Below, piece by piece: positions 23,087-33,762 of a stretch of 64,000 bases of DNA. A program made the translations under genes and the position numbers. The DNA comes from Escallonia rubra. Lineage: Eukaryota; Streptophyta; Magnoliopsida; Escalloniales; Escalloniaceae. The stretch is taken from assembly GCA_033065855.1 (NCBI GenBank), contig JAVXUO010002660.1, positions 62,001-126,000 of the forward strand, in the 5' to 3' direction. Under the pieces are notes generated by a model. The model worked only from the letters and a program-made list of their open reading frames with translations, made no database searches and was not told where the DNA came from. The number at the start of each line of letters is the position of its first letter. Within the stretch, counting starts at the first letter, position 1.

Positions 23087-23105
23087 GGGGGTGGGTGGGT
23101 GTGGG
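23087..23105 (+). promoter_or_regulatory. G-quadruplex-forming motif in 3' LTR A
   Basis: GGGGGTGGGTGGGTGTGGG: four G-runs with 1-3 nt loops, a textbook intramolecular G4 pattern. LTR G4s have been reported in many plant elements; function here is inferred only from sequence. Confidence 0.6.
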
Positions 23106-25668
23106 TTTGTGAATTGTGTGTGCTGCGTGGGAGTTGGAATGTGAAAGAGGAAGAGAGGGGCAGATGTGGAGGTTGCTATGGGGAAGGGAGTGATGTGTGA
23201 GAAGTGTGTGTTTTGTAGTGTGAAGTGTGCATGTGTTGTGTGCTGTGTGTGCGTGGGGGAAGCACACTACTGCTACGGCAGCAGTGTTGTTGTGTTGTGT
23301 GTGAGTTTGATGGTGGAAAAGGGGTAGGGAAGGGGGTTGCGTGATGGTGTATGTGTTGGTAAAAGAGGGAGGGGGTGTGTAGTTTATGAAATTGTGTAAA
23401 GTGCTCTGTGTGTGCGTGAAAAAAAAGGGTAGCTGATGCTGTGATGTTGGTGTGTGTAGGTGGGTTTATGAGAAAATGTGGGTGTATTGTGTAAGTATGT
23501 GTGTGTGTAGTAGAGATTAAGGTGTATTATGGGTGTGAAATCATGTGGGTGAAAGGGGAATTTCGTGAGTGTGGGGTGAGTGAGGTGCTCGGCAGTGGGA
23601 GGAAGAATAAGATGTGGGTGTGTTAAGGTGGGTTACTATGTGTTTTTAATTCAAGTGGCAATGAATAGTGACTGTAATTGTCGCTACTAAAGGTAGCTAG
23701 ACTTTATACCATCCAAAGTTTGAATTTTTAAAAAATAGTGAGGCAGATTTGGGCAAAGTACAAAAAATAGACTTTGTATTTATTTTTATGAAATCTACGA
23801 TATGGGAAATTTCATATTTTTTCGAGGTGGGGAAGAGGGTTAACTGACAAGGTCATTGTGAAACTTCACGTTGAATTTAAAAATAGCAAACTGACGTAGT
23901 TTCGTGTAGAAATTTTATGAGGACCTTAAAATGGTGAGATACTTTAATATCTGAAGTTTCGGGACGTTTCGAAGCCGATAACTATTTTTAGCGGAATTGA
24001 CTTCCGAGTGCTCCCCGAAGGGCTTTTTAGTCGAAAAAAATTAATCGAGATTCTTAAAAAACGTTTAATGTGGTTCCAAGATTTTGTTGGACCAATGGCT
24101 GCCAGGGTGTTGTTTGGGTAATTTTACATAAGCCATGGTTGTTTTAGTAATTTTTCCTATTAAAATGTTTCGAAGGACTTTTTGGTCCGGAAATGGATGT
24201 AGAACATCTGAAAAGTTATTTTGAATCGGATTTGGGGTGTTGGGGGTGGAAATGGCCATCAAGGGTGTTTTGGTAATTTACGTTGTCGGCACTAAATTTT
24301 TGGGTGTTTTGGTAAGCGTCCTGAGTGACGAGAAGCAAGGAATGGGGTTAGTACTCCTGAATGAAAGAGTATTAATACTAATGTGTGAATAAGGCTAGGT
24401 TAAAGGTTCGGCTGTAGAGTCGGGATAACTGGTCGTTGTAGGACATTATAAACAACTAATAGGGAAGGAGTACAATAAATTGTATATTTATGCTTGAATA
24501 GTGTCTGACGAGTAATGTCTTATTTGATAAGGTGACCCCGCTCGTTGTGATATGAGGTTACTAGTCACATTAGCTAAAAGCTAGTCATGTAAGAATAATG
24601 TGGTTCCTTGTATGCTATGGTTTGCTTCATTTAGCATACATGTCGTTGATAGTATTGTTGTATTGAGATTGTTGCATGGTTGATATGAGATGTCGGTGGT
24701 TGTTTTGCGATGTCCCTCTTATTTAGGAATATTGTTGAGAACTTGTGGTTAATTTTCTCTCTGGTCCACTCAATTGATGATGTTGGGTGAACTTCAGTTG
24801 TGGTATTGAACACTGGTTGGTTTTGTGACCGAAAATTCTTGCTAGAGGTATTGTTGATTGAGGACGTAAGGTGAAATGAGTTGTGATAATGTCTCTTTAA
24901 ATTACCTGAGACTGAGATGAACATCCTATAATGCGGGACATTATATGAAAGGAAGGCCTGTGAAGTGTGATCACCGGCAAAAAAGAAATATGGCGCACGA
25001 GTCGAGTCTGTCGTGTTTGGTCGGGTCTAATTAGTCGGGTCTGAGTCTGCATTGCACTTGACTTTATTTTGATGTTCACAATTTTAATGGCTTGTATTTC
25101 ATTGGTGTTTAATTTGGTTGTTACTGATTTAATGTTCACTTGCGTAGTCTGTTAGCCTGTCAGTCCTGTCCATAAAATGTGGAAATAATGTTGTTCTGTT
25201 AGACCTTAAAGCCACTCTTTCTGAGGAAAAGCATATCGTTTGGCCATTAGGTTGATGATGTGCTATTTATTAAACTCTTGACTCTTTGACATCGTTGGGT
25301 TAATTATTATTCCTCCAAGACTGTCGCATCAATTGTGCACATTATCCTCGTGTTATCTTTATTGGGCGATTTGCGCTCGTTCCTTATCTGTGTTGTTTCA
25401 GGTGGTAAGGCCGAACTGGATGAGACGTCTGGGAAGGGGAAGGATAAGTTGGCTTGAATTGTAAAAGGAGACGTAAGACGGTGTCAACCATGTTTTGGCA
25501 TCTAGATGTTTTATTTTTAAACTTCTGTTGTGTTTATGTTGAACGTTGTAGTGAAATTTTTTGTAAGGATGCCCTTTTGAAGCTTTATGTATATAAAGTT
25601 ATTTATCTAGAGTGACTCTGTAATCCAGCAGGACTATGTTGTGTTTATGATCGACAACTCAGCTCCAG

Positions 25669-25676
25669 TGACGTCA
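25669..25676 (+). promoter_or_regulatory. TGACGTCA palindrome near the end of 3' LTR A
   Basis: The perfect TGACGTCA core bound by plant bZIP/TGA factors lies within CTCAGCTCCAGTGACGTCAC, 22 bp before the LTR end. LTR F keeps the same context (50676-50683). Confidence 0.5.
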
Positions 25677-25702
25677 CTTGGGCTGAGGGGTGTCACAAGT
25701 GA

Positions 25703-26569
25703 GGTCCCCAAGCACCACCTTAACATGATTATCAATGACCTTGGCAATGCACTTATAAATCGTGTTACAACAAGAAATAGGCATGTAATCATTAAAACTC
25801 GAGAGATTAGTACTTTGGGGATTCAGATAAAGAAAGTATGGTTAACTTCTTTGAGAAGTTGATAATTCCCAAACAAAACCTGAATCGCCTCCACTATCTC
25901 ATCCCCTGTAATATGCCATGCCCTCTAAAAAAAAGGGCATTATACCCATCAGGACCAGGGGACTTACCATCCTCAAGTGACAAGAAAACCTATGAATCTC
26001 TTCCTCAGTTACCTCTCGACCCATATCATGCCTGCTGAGAATCTGAAGTGGATTTTTACATCCAGTTCCTCAGCTCATTCAAACTGAATAGTGACCCGGG
26101 CCACAAGTCCTTAGTAAACTCTGAAAAAAGTCAACAATAGAAGCCTTAACGAACTCCAAGTCTTCAAGGATGGTCCCATCAGACCGAAGGAGAGAACTAA
26201 GTTTATTGAAATTCCTTCTCTTATTTACTAACTTGAAGAAAAAATTGTTATTTTTATCTCCCACAACAAGTAAGTGAATCCCTGATTTTGCTTAAGGAAA
26301 CTCTCTTCCTCTTCTCTCACTCTAGCAAAAATCACGACCTTATCATTCTCAATCCAACGACACACTAGATCAAGAGGGTTTAACATGTTATGAGCATACT
26401 CCAAGGAAGCCCTAGTCTCATTAAGTCTACCTGAAATGTTGCAAAAGTGTTCCTTATTAAAGTCCTTAAGTTGTAGCTTGAGGAGCTTGAGCTTCCTGAT
26501 AACCCTGAACATATCATAACCGGCAAGGGTCGTGCCCCACACTTTAGCATCCAAAGGTAAAAACTTATG
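25703..26569 (-). pseudogene. LINE-1 ORF2, region between endonuclease and RT, and start of RT
   Basis: Read leftward, 26554-26228 codes DAKVWGTTLAGYDMFRVIRKL and EHFCNISGRLNETRASL, and 26264-26079 codes MGDKNNNFFFKLVNKRRNFN. These are the conserved linker of plant L1 ORF2 (usually GDKNTKFFH). The stretch 26079-25703 carries the EEIHRFSCHLRMVSPLVLMG-type and CCNTIYKCIAKVIDNHVKV motifs of the RT start in several frames. Element A cuts it at 25698. Several frameshifts; inactive. Confidence 0.85.
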
Positions 26570-26694
26570 TCCCTCTGGCCGCGGTGGGTTAAGTCCAATA
26601 TTCTGATAGAAAGGAGTTTTTGGGAGGTCTCTTGCCCTAGTGATTGTAGTTGGTCTTAGCGTAAGATTTTCATGGTTAGGGATATGATTCGCTC

Positions 26695-27460
26695 TTTTCC
26701 CCAGTATATAGTTGGGGATGGCAGTAGGATCTCTCTATGATTTGATTGGTGGCATCCGATATGTCCTATCATTCCTACCCTTGCTGATAGGATTATTTCT
26801 GACTCGGGTCTGGGTAGGCGAGCGAGGGTTTTTGATGTGATCTTGGGCTCCTCATGGTGTTGTCCTGTGTCCAATACACTTGAGCTCATGGAGTTGCACG
26901 GGAGTACCCCTAGCTCTTTTCGTCCTATCCCGGATATGCCTGATAGAATCATCTGGACGGTTAGTGGTTATGGGGAGTTCTCCATAGCGAGTACGTGGCA
27001 AGCCCTTCGACACAAGCGGCGATTAGCCAGATGGGCTTCCTTACTGTCGTGTAAGTGGTGTGTTCCACGCCATAACTTCGTCTTATGGCTAGCCATTAGG
27101 GAAAGGTTAAGTACGCAGGATATGCTTTTTGATTTTCATGGAATTCCTAGCATGAGTTGTGTTTTCTGTCGCAATCCTTTTGAGTCTCATGATCATCTGT
27201 TTTTTAGTTGCCCTTTCACGTATAGATTGTGGTCTAGTATTCAAAATGGTCTATGTTAAGTTGACAGGGTATGGTTGATGGAGATTCCTCTGAGTGGCAA
27301 GGCCCTGGATTCCCGACATCGGTCTGTCGGATAGCTTTTGTAGTGTTGGTGTACTATATCTGGAGAGAGTGGAATTCTCATTCCTTCCAAAATAAGTATA
27401 TTGATGTGGTTTCTTGTTCTACAAGTCTTGTGCAGGTCATCCGGTAGAGATTGTTCTCTT
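26695..27460 (+). pseudogene. LINE-2 ORF2 C-terminus (zf-RVT domain)
   Basis: A piece before the open frame reads VGDGSRISLWFDWWHPICP (about 26708-26765). The frame 26837-27259 continues with DRIIWTVSGYGEFSIASTWQAL, CVPRHNFVLWLAIRERLSTQD and CVFCRNPFESHDHLFFSCPF, the Cys/His-rich zf-RVT domain at the end of plant L1 ORF2. Further C-terminal text (VYYIWREWNSHSFQNKY, about 27340-27400) lies in another frame after a stop at 27257. LINE-1 carries a related FDWWHP motif near 3260, so the two LINEs are relatives. Confidence 0.9.
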
Positions 27461-28281
27461 GTAGAAAAGTAGCCAATACCCTGACTAACCGATGATTCCA
27501 AGCTGAATGGCAGCTCCCCGACTCCATATTCACTTGATCTCGTCTTGGTTTCGTCCAAATTGATATCTGGGGGATCAGTCCACGTACAGACAGACCCTTG
27601 CAGTTTTTAGCATGATTTATCGCGTTGTTAGTGCAATGCTCTTTCTACCAGGATCTCTAGACTCTCCACGTGGCTTCACCTGTTGCTTCCTATGGTCTTT
27701 CTTTTGTATGTTCTTTTCTTGATCTATCTTCGGTGGTTATTGTATGTCCCTAAATACACCTAGAGGGGGGTGAATAGGTGTTTTACAACTTTGGGTATGA
27801 ATTTCAAATTTGAGATTACAACGTAAGGACAGATATAACAGTAACAAGTTTAACACAGAGATTTATACTGGTTCGGCCCCACCAGCCTACGTCCAGTCCT
27901 CGAGCACTCCACACAAGGGAGACCTACTCGAGCCTTTCACTAAACCAACTAGCTTCGGGTGCTAGCTCAAACCACAGTACAATTTCCAAAACCCTTCCAA
28001 GGTTTCCAATATATTACAAATGAAACGATATTTACAATTTGAATACAATAAACAGGCTCCTTCTTGAGCAGATATTACAATGAAAGTTTAAGACTAAGCC
28101 TTCTTAGGTGGGAAGATCTATATCTTTTCAACAACCAAACCAAGAAGCTTATAAAGAATTTTCTCAAACGTAAACTCACTCAAAAGACAATAGATAAGAA
28201 TGAGAGATTGAGATGAGAGAGTTTTTTAGGAGTAAAAAGTTCGCGCGAGAGAAAAGGTAATAAATGCTCTAACGAACTCCC

Positions 28282-28290
28282 TATTTATAC
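28282..28290 (-). promoter_or_regulatory. TATA box of copia 3' LTR
   Basis: Minus-strand TATAAATAG about 50 bp downstream of the TCGACT array. The equivalent site in the 5' LTR, which would drive transcription, is at 44007-44015. Confidence 0.65.
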
Positions 28291-28340
28291 AAGAAAGAAA
28301 TAGTGGACAACGTAGGAAGGAAAAAACCAGAGAAGAAGGA

Positions 28341-28761
28341 TTCGACTAAAACATTTGGCTTCGACTAAAACATTTGGCTTCGACTGAAAGTCTAAGCTTC
28401 GACTGAAAGTCTTAGCTTCGACTGAAAGTCTGAGCTTCGACTAAAAGTCTTGCCTTTGACTGAAAGTCTTAGCTTCGACTGAAAGTCTTAGGTTCGACTG
28501 AAAGTCTTGACTTCGACTGAAAGTCTTGCCTTCGACTGAAAGTTTTAGCTTCGACTGAAAGTCTTGCCTTCGACAGAAAGTCTTGCCTTCGACTTAAAAT
28601 TTTAGCTTCGACTGAAAGTCTTGCCTTCGACTGAAAGTCTTAGCTTCGACTGAAAGCCTTAGCTTCGACTGAAAGTCTTAGCTTAGACTGAAAGTCACAG
28701 CTTCGACTGAAACATTTTGGCTTCTACTGGAAAAACTTGACTTTGACTAAAAATCTTGGCT
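28341..28761 (-). repeat. 19-bp tandem array in copia 3' LTR (22 units)
   Basis: Plus-strand consensus TTCGACTGAAAGTCTTAGC. I count 22 units, with variants at the array ends (TTCGACTAAAACATTTGGC at the left, TTTGACTAAAAATCTTGGC at the right). The units abut without spacers. The core TTCGACT is shared with the palindromes of family C LTRs. Confidence 0.93.
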
Positions 28762-29055
28762 TTGTTCTTTACTAGAATTTCTATCAGATCTTTTTAAGAA
28801 GGACTTACAGAAAAGCTAATCAATAAAAAATATACTTTAAGATCTTGCATCTTCATTTGTCGTCCAAATACTCGAGTCCAACCAAGTCCAAAGTCTTTGT
28901 CATCCATGTCAAGGTCGTCCAAAGTCTTTGTCATCCATATCAATGTCATGTCTTTGTTTGATTAAGATAAATCCTGAAATATTTATCTTAATAGTATTGT
29001 CAAATTAATGTTAGATAAGATAAGTCTGAAATCATCAAAATCAACAAGTCAACAA

Positions 29056-29218
29056 TCTCCCCCTTTTTGATGATGACAATATTAGTTCTAACAAATATAA
29101 AGACATACTCCCCCTTAATCAGTTAACATTCACACAAGGGAATAATAAAGAGAACATCTATAAATTTTCAATAAAAGATTTAATACAGATGCACATTAAT
29201 ATTAGTTCTCCCCCTTTG
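29056..29218 (-). promoter_or_regulatory. Three polypurine tracts before the copia 3' LTR
   Basis: Minus-strand CAAAAAGGGGGAGA (29069-29056) touches the LTR. AAGGGGGAGT (29116-29107) and CAAAGGGGGAGAA (29218-29206) lie further in. A PPT primes plus-strand DNA synthesis, and repeated PPTs are a known Sirevirus trait. Confidence 0.8.
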
Positions 29219-29416
29219 TCAAAGCAAAAAGAGGGGGCAGCCAGGGCAACAAAGAATGAATAAAAACACAGAACAAAATCTAATTCCGGCGGTGGCGACC
29301 ACCCTGAGCAGAGGAGGAGGGGTCAGCACGCGACGGAGCAGAGCGACAAGTACCTTGCGCAGAAGAGGAGGGATTAGCAGGCGACGGAGCAGTTGTGGGA
29401 ACTTCAACGACTTCGA

Positions 29417-31343
29417 CTACACGAGGAGAGCGCGGCGGTGGAGTGGAGGGTTGTAAGGAAGATGCGGGTTGAAGAACCATTCTTCCCCTTCGTTTCCAGT
29501 ATGTCGAGAGGGAAAGGTATCAGGACGAGTCACCCGAAAACCATGAGCCTGATCAAAGATCTGATGGGCCAGATAGCGGTTTTGTTCGGTCAGAATGCTC
29601 GTGGTGAGATAAGCCTGGCGACGATGATCCTGAAGGGCAGCCTCTTGCTGGCGGTGAAGGTCCTCCTGCATCCGAGTCAGACTTTCCAGAATGGGGGTGT
29701 GATTGAGAGGGAGAGAGGAAAGGTTAGCGGTAAGGTCATTGAGAAGGTTGTGAAAATCGATTTGGTTTGAGAGAAGCTGGGCGGAAGAATGTTGAACCGA
29801 CTGCTGAAGACCAGTAAGCTAGGGTGGTTTGTGATTCAAGGATGAGCTGAATCGAGGTAGAGAGACGAGATAGAGTGTCAGAGAGGTCGGGGTGGTCAGA
29901 AGAGAGGAAGTCATCAAAATTGAAATTGGAGAAGTCGTTTAGCGGACTACTGAAGAAGGGATCAGCAGGGTGAGGAGGGGTGGGAAGAGGTGGGACCGAG
30001 GTGGAAGGGGCAGTAGAAGGGAAGGGGATAGAGCTAGATGAGTCAGTAGGGCCAGGGGGAATGAACTGAATAGAAGGAGGTGAAGGTGGTGAAAAAGATG
30101 GGAAGGGAGCAGAAGGGGGGGCTGAGGGAATTGCATGAGCAGGGGAGGGAATAAGAAAGGAAGCATAAGCAGGAGTAGGGGCTGGAACAGACTGAGTGTG
30201 GGAATGGTCGGTGACAGTTATGCGCTCAAGAAGGATGGTGTTGGAGGTGAGATCAGAGCGGATGGCGAAGCCGGCACGACAAAGAGAAGTTTCATCGAGA
30301 ACATGATGATCCGGAAGAGGGATACGTTTCGAGTTAGAGGTAGGCAGGGGGACATGAAAATGTTCAAAGATGCGAGTTAACAGAAGGCCGAAGGGAAGAT
30401 TAGCAGAGGATTTGTTTTTACGGGCATTCATGACAAGCATGATAATGCCTGCAATGTTTAATTGAGAACCCCGAATGAAATGGGTGAGAAGAATGATGTC
30501 TAAGTATGAAAAGGTAGCATAGGAGCCGGAACGGGCCGAGAGATTGTAACAAAGAATAAGGTGGAGAACGCGATGAAGAGGAGACATGTCACCCAAATTG
30601 GGTTTAAGGGGTTGAGAAATAGATAGGTCCCCTAAGAAAGTTTGGGTCTGTTGGAGTGGAGTAAAAGAACTCGTGGTACACCACGTGTTGGCGGTGAAAA
30701 CAAGGGTAGAGGATTGATTTGTAAAATCGAAAATATGGGCCAAGGTGGTGGCATCAAGACGGATGTGGACCCCATTCATATAAGAGGTCAAAAAAGTAGG
30801 TGGTTGAGCAGTAAAATGCAAGTTGGAATAGAACATTCGTACAAGAGCAGGATAATAAGTGGAGGTGGAGAGAGAATGGAGAGACAACCCACGGTAACAC
30901 CAAGTTGAGTCATGAGATTGACATCACTTGGTCGACCGGGGATGACTTCTCAATTGACGAAATTTGTATAATATGTGATTTGGTCGTCGGCAGTCGGAAA
31001 GAAATGGGGAATGTGAAGTATATCGGTAGGGAAAGTATATGGGCAGGTAGGGGTGGGCAAGTTGGTGGAGGAGCAGATGAAGAAGAGACAACAGGTGGAG
31101 GAGGAGGAGGAGAAGGAGGGGTAGGAACTACAGTACCTGAAGTGGACGGAGCAGCAGTTGGCGGAGGTACAATTGCAGAGGACGATCGGCGCGGAGCAGC
31201 GGTGGATGTTTGACGGGTGCGATGGCGGGTGGTCAGCGGTGGTGGAGCAGCAACAGCGGCAGGTGGAGCATCAGCAGAGAGCGGAGCCCCATCAGATTCG
31301 TCGTCAAATTGAATGACAAGACGACGACGAATTAAAGGACGTG
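29417..31343 (-). pseudogene. Envelope-like ORF of the copia element (main part)
   Basis: The frame runs 31339 to 30913 without a stop (basic, then Ala/Pro/Ser-rich), meets a TGA at 30912, and continues one frame over to 29736. That second part holds a domain with YYPALVRMFYSNLHF, VHIRLDATTLAHIFDF, LCYNLSARSGSYATFSYLDI and GIIMLVMNARKNKSSANLPFG, resembling the putative plant transposon protein family (PF20167-like) found downstream of pol in plant elements. A Pro/Ser-rich hinge follows (about 30180-29960). A further frameshift near 29795 leads into MQEDLHRQQEAALQDHRRQA (29671 on), a polar, coiled-coil-like C-terminus. The start codon is at 38280, cut off by element C. Function is unknown; a role in entry has only been proposed for the group and no clear fusion peptide is visible. 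Confidence 0.78.
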
Positions 31344-31575
31344 TGTAATACCCCGAAATTTTCTTTTCCTTATGCGAATTTAATATTTTTGATTAATTAA
31401 GTTTGTGGTCTTTTGTTCACATTAAGAAAATGAATTGTGACTGTTTCTGAAATTTTCGGTTGAATGAAAGTGGTTTCATTCGAATCAAAACTTAATGATT
31501 ATAAAGTTTTTGAGTTCTGAAATATTTGGTCGAAGGAAAATAGTTTGGCTTCGAATAAAAATGATTTTCTGAAGT

Positions 31576-32040
31576 TTTAGTCGAATTTAAAAGGTTTTAG
31601 TCGACTAAAAGAGTGTTTCGGTCGACTAAAAGTGTTTCGGTCGACTAAAAAGTATTTAAATTATGTAAAAATGGTTTTTTGGAGTTTTAGTCGAAGTTAA
31701 AGGTTTTAGTCGAATTTAAAAGTTTTAGTCGACTAAAAGAGTGATTTCAGTCGACTAAAAGTTTGGTCGATGAACAGCGATTTTTGAACAGTAAATGTGA
31801 ACAGTAACTATGAACAGTGATTTTGAACAGTGTTTTGTGAACAGTGTTTTTGGAAAGCTTCGACTAAAAGTGAGTTTTAGTCGACTTAAAGTGTTTGATT
31901 CGACTAAAAGTGGGTTTTTAGTCGACTAAAAGTGTTTTAGTCGACTGAAAGTGAAGTGAAAAAAAAAAAAACAATTTTCATTCGACTCAAAGTTTGTGTT
32001 TTAGTCGACTCAAAGTGTGTTTTAGTCGACTCAAAGTGGT
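31576..32040 (+). repeat. TCGACT palindrome array in 5' LTR C
   Basis: Repeated TTTTAGTCGACTAAAA (a perfect 16-bp palindrome) and half-sites such as TTCGACTAAAAGTG, ending about 40 bp before the TATA box. Spacing is irregular, unlike the strict 19-bp copia array. Confidence 0.92.
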
Positions 32041-32073
32041 TCATTCGAATGCAAACTTAAAATTTTGTCCCTC

Positions 32074-32083
32074 TATATAAATA
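32074..32083 (+). promoter_or_regulatory. TATA box of 5' LTR C
   Basis: TATATAAATA after CCCTC. The GTGTTCTATTTTCATTTC region downstream is the likely transcription start zone. Confidence 0.7.
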
Positions 32084-33762
32084 GTGTTCTATTTTCATTT
32101 CTAGCCTTTTTGGGGGTTCTCTGTTTCTTTTCTTCTCCCTTGTGAGAGAGAGAGGAAGAAGAAGAAGAAGAGAAAGAGAAAGAGAGAGATTGGAGAAGAG
32201 GGCTTGGAAAATTTGGAAGCTCTAAGGAGGAGCTTAAGGATTTGCTTAAGGATTTGTGACTCTCAAGAGGCTTGATTAAGGTAAGGGTTTACTTTCAAAT
32301 TTCGAATCAGCGATGGACCAATCTCTCATGTAAGTCTTTAGATTCTTTTGAAATCCAAACCTCTCGTTTTGTTTTAGGGATAAGTGATTCTTCATCTCGT
32401 TTTTGTTTTGAACCTTGTTAAGAATGACTTGTTGTCAATTCTATGATTTGTGAAAAATCAAATTCCGTCAGATTTGGTTGACCTCAGAATATTGACGTAT
32501 TGATATCGTCGTTTCAGTGATTTATGATCGGTATTATTTTCGTGAACTCCACTTATTGTTTGACGAGTTCGTTGTTTGATAATGTGATTTTGAAACTTCT
32601 GAATATGGTTTGATTTGTTCGATATTTGATAACGGTTATTTTGAGATTTTGTTTTGGTGACTTTATGAGCCATGTCACAGTGTATGTGACTTATTTCCGA
32701 CTTACCCACGTGGATTGAAACGTGGGCTAGCTCAGGAGAGTTGAGCTAGAGATCGCGATCTTACTTTCCGAACCGGCCTCATATGTCAGGAGTGACGTAT
32801 GTGACCACTTTCTGAATGGCTCTCTAGTGTCTGTTTCGATAGTATCTGTTTCCGAACTCAGACGTATTTTGATATTTGATATTTGGTCCGATAGTGTCTG
32901 TCTCCGTATTCAGATATATTTTGGCATATGATATTCGGTCTGACATCTCTAGTGTCTATTTCCGAACTCAGATATATTTTGACATATGATATTTGGTTTA
33001 TAATGTCTGTTTCCGTATTCTGATATATTCTGACATTTGATATATGGTCTGATAGTATCTGTTTCCGAACTCAGATATAATTTGACATTTGAATTTGTGT
33101 TTGATGTTCATTCTGTTGGAACCTTTGTGTCTGTCTTTGTATTCATAAATGTTTTGACATTTGAAATCTGGTTTGATTATCTGTTCCGTTGAAACAAATT
33201 TGGTACTTCCGAAATTTCGTTTCTCAGATATTTTTGGTTTTCGACTGATTGGTCCTTTGAGCGACCTTACTGGGCATTTGGCTCATCCCCTTATTATTTT
33301 TCCTTTCAGGTGGTTAGTAGGTGGGATTTCAGATTTGAAGGGCTAGCTGTGTGACCAAAGTTAGCTGCCTTATTTCAGAGTTAGTATTGACATTAAGTGT
33401 ATTTAATTAAGACAAGTTGGTATTATTTAGGTTTCGTTCTGAACTCCGTGTTGGAGAAAATTTTGGATTGTATAAAGGCTTGGGGCCCCTATGTCAGATA
33501 TTGATGTTTTTGGGAATTATTAGTATATGATCTGATTGACCGTTTGGGAGATTTATGATAAAGAGTAAAGATCTTTATGACTCCGTTGTTATGGTATTTT
33601 AAGGTTTTCTGATTTCGTTTGGGAGACTTTCGATATTGTCTCGTTTGGAATTTTAGTGTATGCTCTGATTTACCAATTTGAAGTCTTCTGATAATTATGG
33701 AATTTTATTTGATCTCTGTATATTTGGTATTAACGCTCCGTAAATAAATCCGGGGCGTTACA

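Larger units (their letters stand above)
4458..25697 (+). mobile_element. Element A: Ty3/gypsy chromovirus with nested insertions
   Basis: It starts TGTAATACCC and ends GTGTCACA, flanked by AGTGA on both sides (4453-4457, 25698-25702). The order is 5' LTR, gag, protease, RT, RNase H, integrase, chromodomain-like tail, PPT-like G-run (22489-22495) and 3' LTR, as in the Tekay/Del group of plant chromoviruses. Three later insertions lie inside: solo LTR D, element B and a family C solo LTR. Without them it would be about 10.6 kb. Every protein domain carries stops or frameshifts, and no PBS is recognisable after the 5' LTR, so it cannot move by itself. Confidence 0.9.
22496..25697 (+). mobile_element. 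3' LTR of element A
   Basis: Starts TGTAATTTCCTG after a G-run, ends GTGTCACA next to TSD AGTGA. 3202 bp. It contains a CTCCTACTTAGAAAGGAGG hairpin (about 22772-22794), a GA-rich tract, a GT-rich tract, AATAGTGACTGTAATTGTCGCT (about 23665-23687), repeated TTTTGGTAATTT blocks and, close to its end, a TGACGTCA palindrome. Confidence 0.92.
27741..29054 (-). mobile_element. 3' LTR of the copia element
   Basis: Plus-strand ends are TGTATGTCCC and AAGTCAACA, so on the minus strand it runs TGTTGACTTG to GGGACATACA. 1314 bp. It includes 22 units of a 19-bp repeat and a TATA box downstream (minus sense). The 5' LTR is 135 bp shorter, almost all explained by seven fewer repeat units. Confidence 0.93.
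31344..33762 (+). mobile_element. 5' LTR of element C
   Basis: TGTAATACCCCG to GGGGCGTTACA, 2419 bp with TGTAA/TTACA ends. In order: TCGACT palindrome array (about 31576-32040), GAACAGT block (31775-31850, six units), TATA box 32074-32083, GA-rich leader (32145-32190), 65-bp minisatellite (32823-33095). It differs from the 3' LTR at only scattered sites and small repeat-number changes, so the insertion is recent. Confidence 0.94.

Noticed and set aside
28341..28761. Direct-repeat array as a CRISPR array
   Set aside because: Units of 19 bp abut without spacers, lie inside a plant LTR and recur in its partner LTR.
29219..29480. Arg/Pro-rich frames on both strands
   Set aside because: They overlap each other and the tail of the envelope-like region; no domain seen.
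30642..31213. Plus-strand open frames of 88 and 102 codons
   Set aside because: Antisense to the envelope-like ORF; Gly-rich because the real frame is Pro-rich.
32458..32709. 83-codon minus-strand frame repeated at 20315-20566 and 36959-37210
   Set aside because: Conserved only because it lies in the LTR of three family C copies; opposite to LTR transcription and without domain features.
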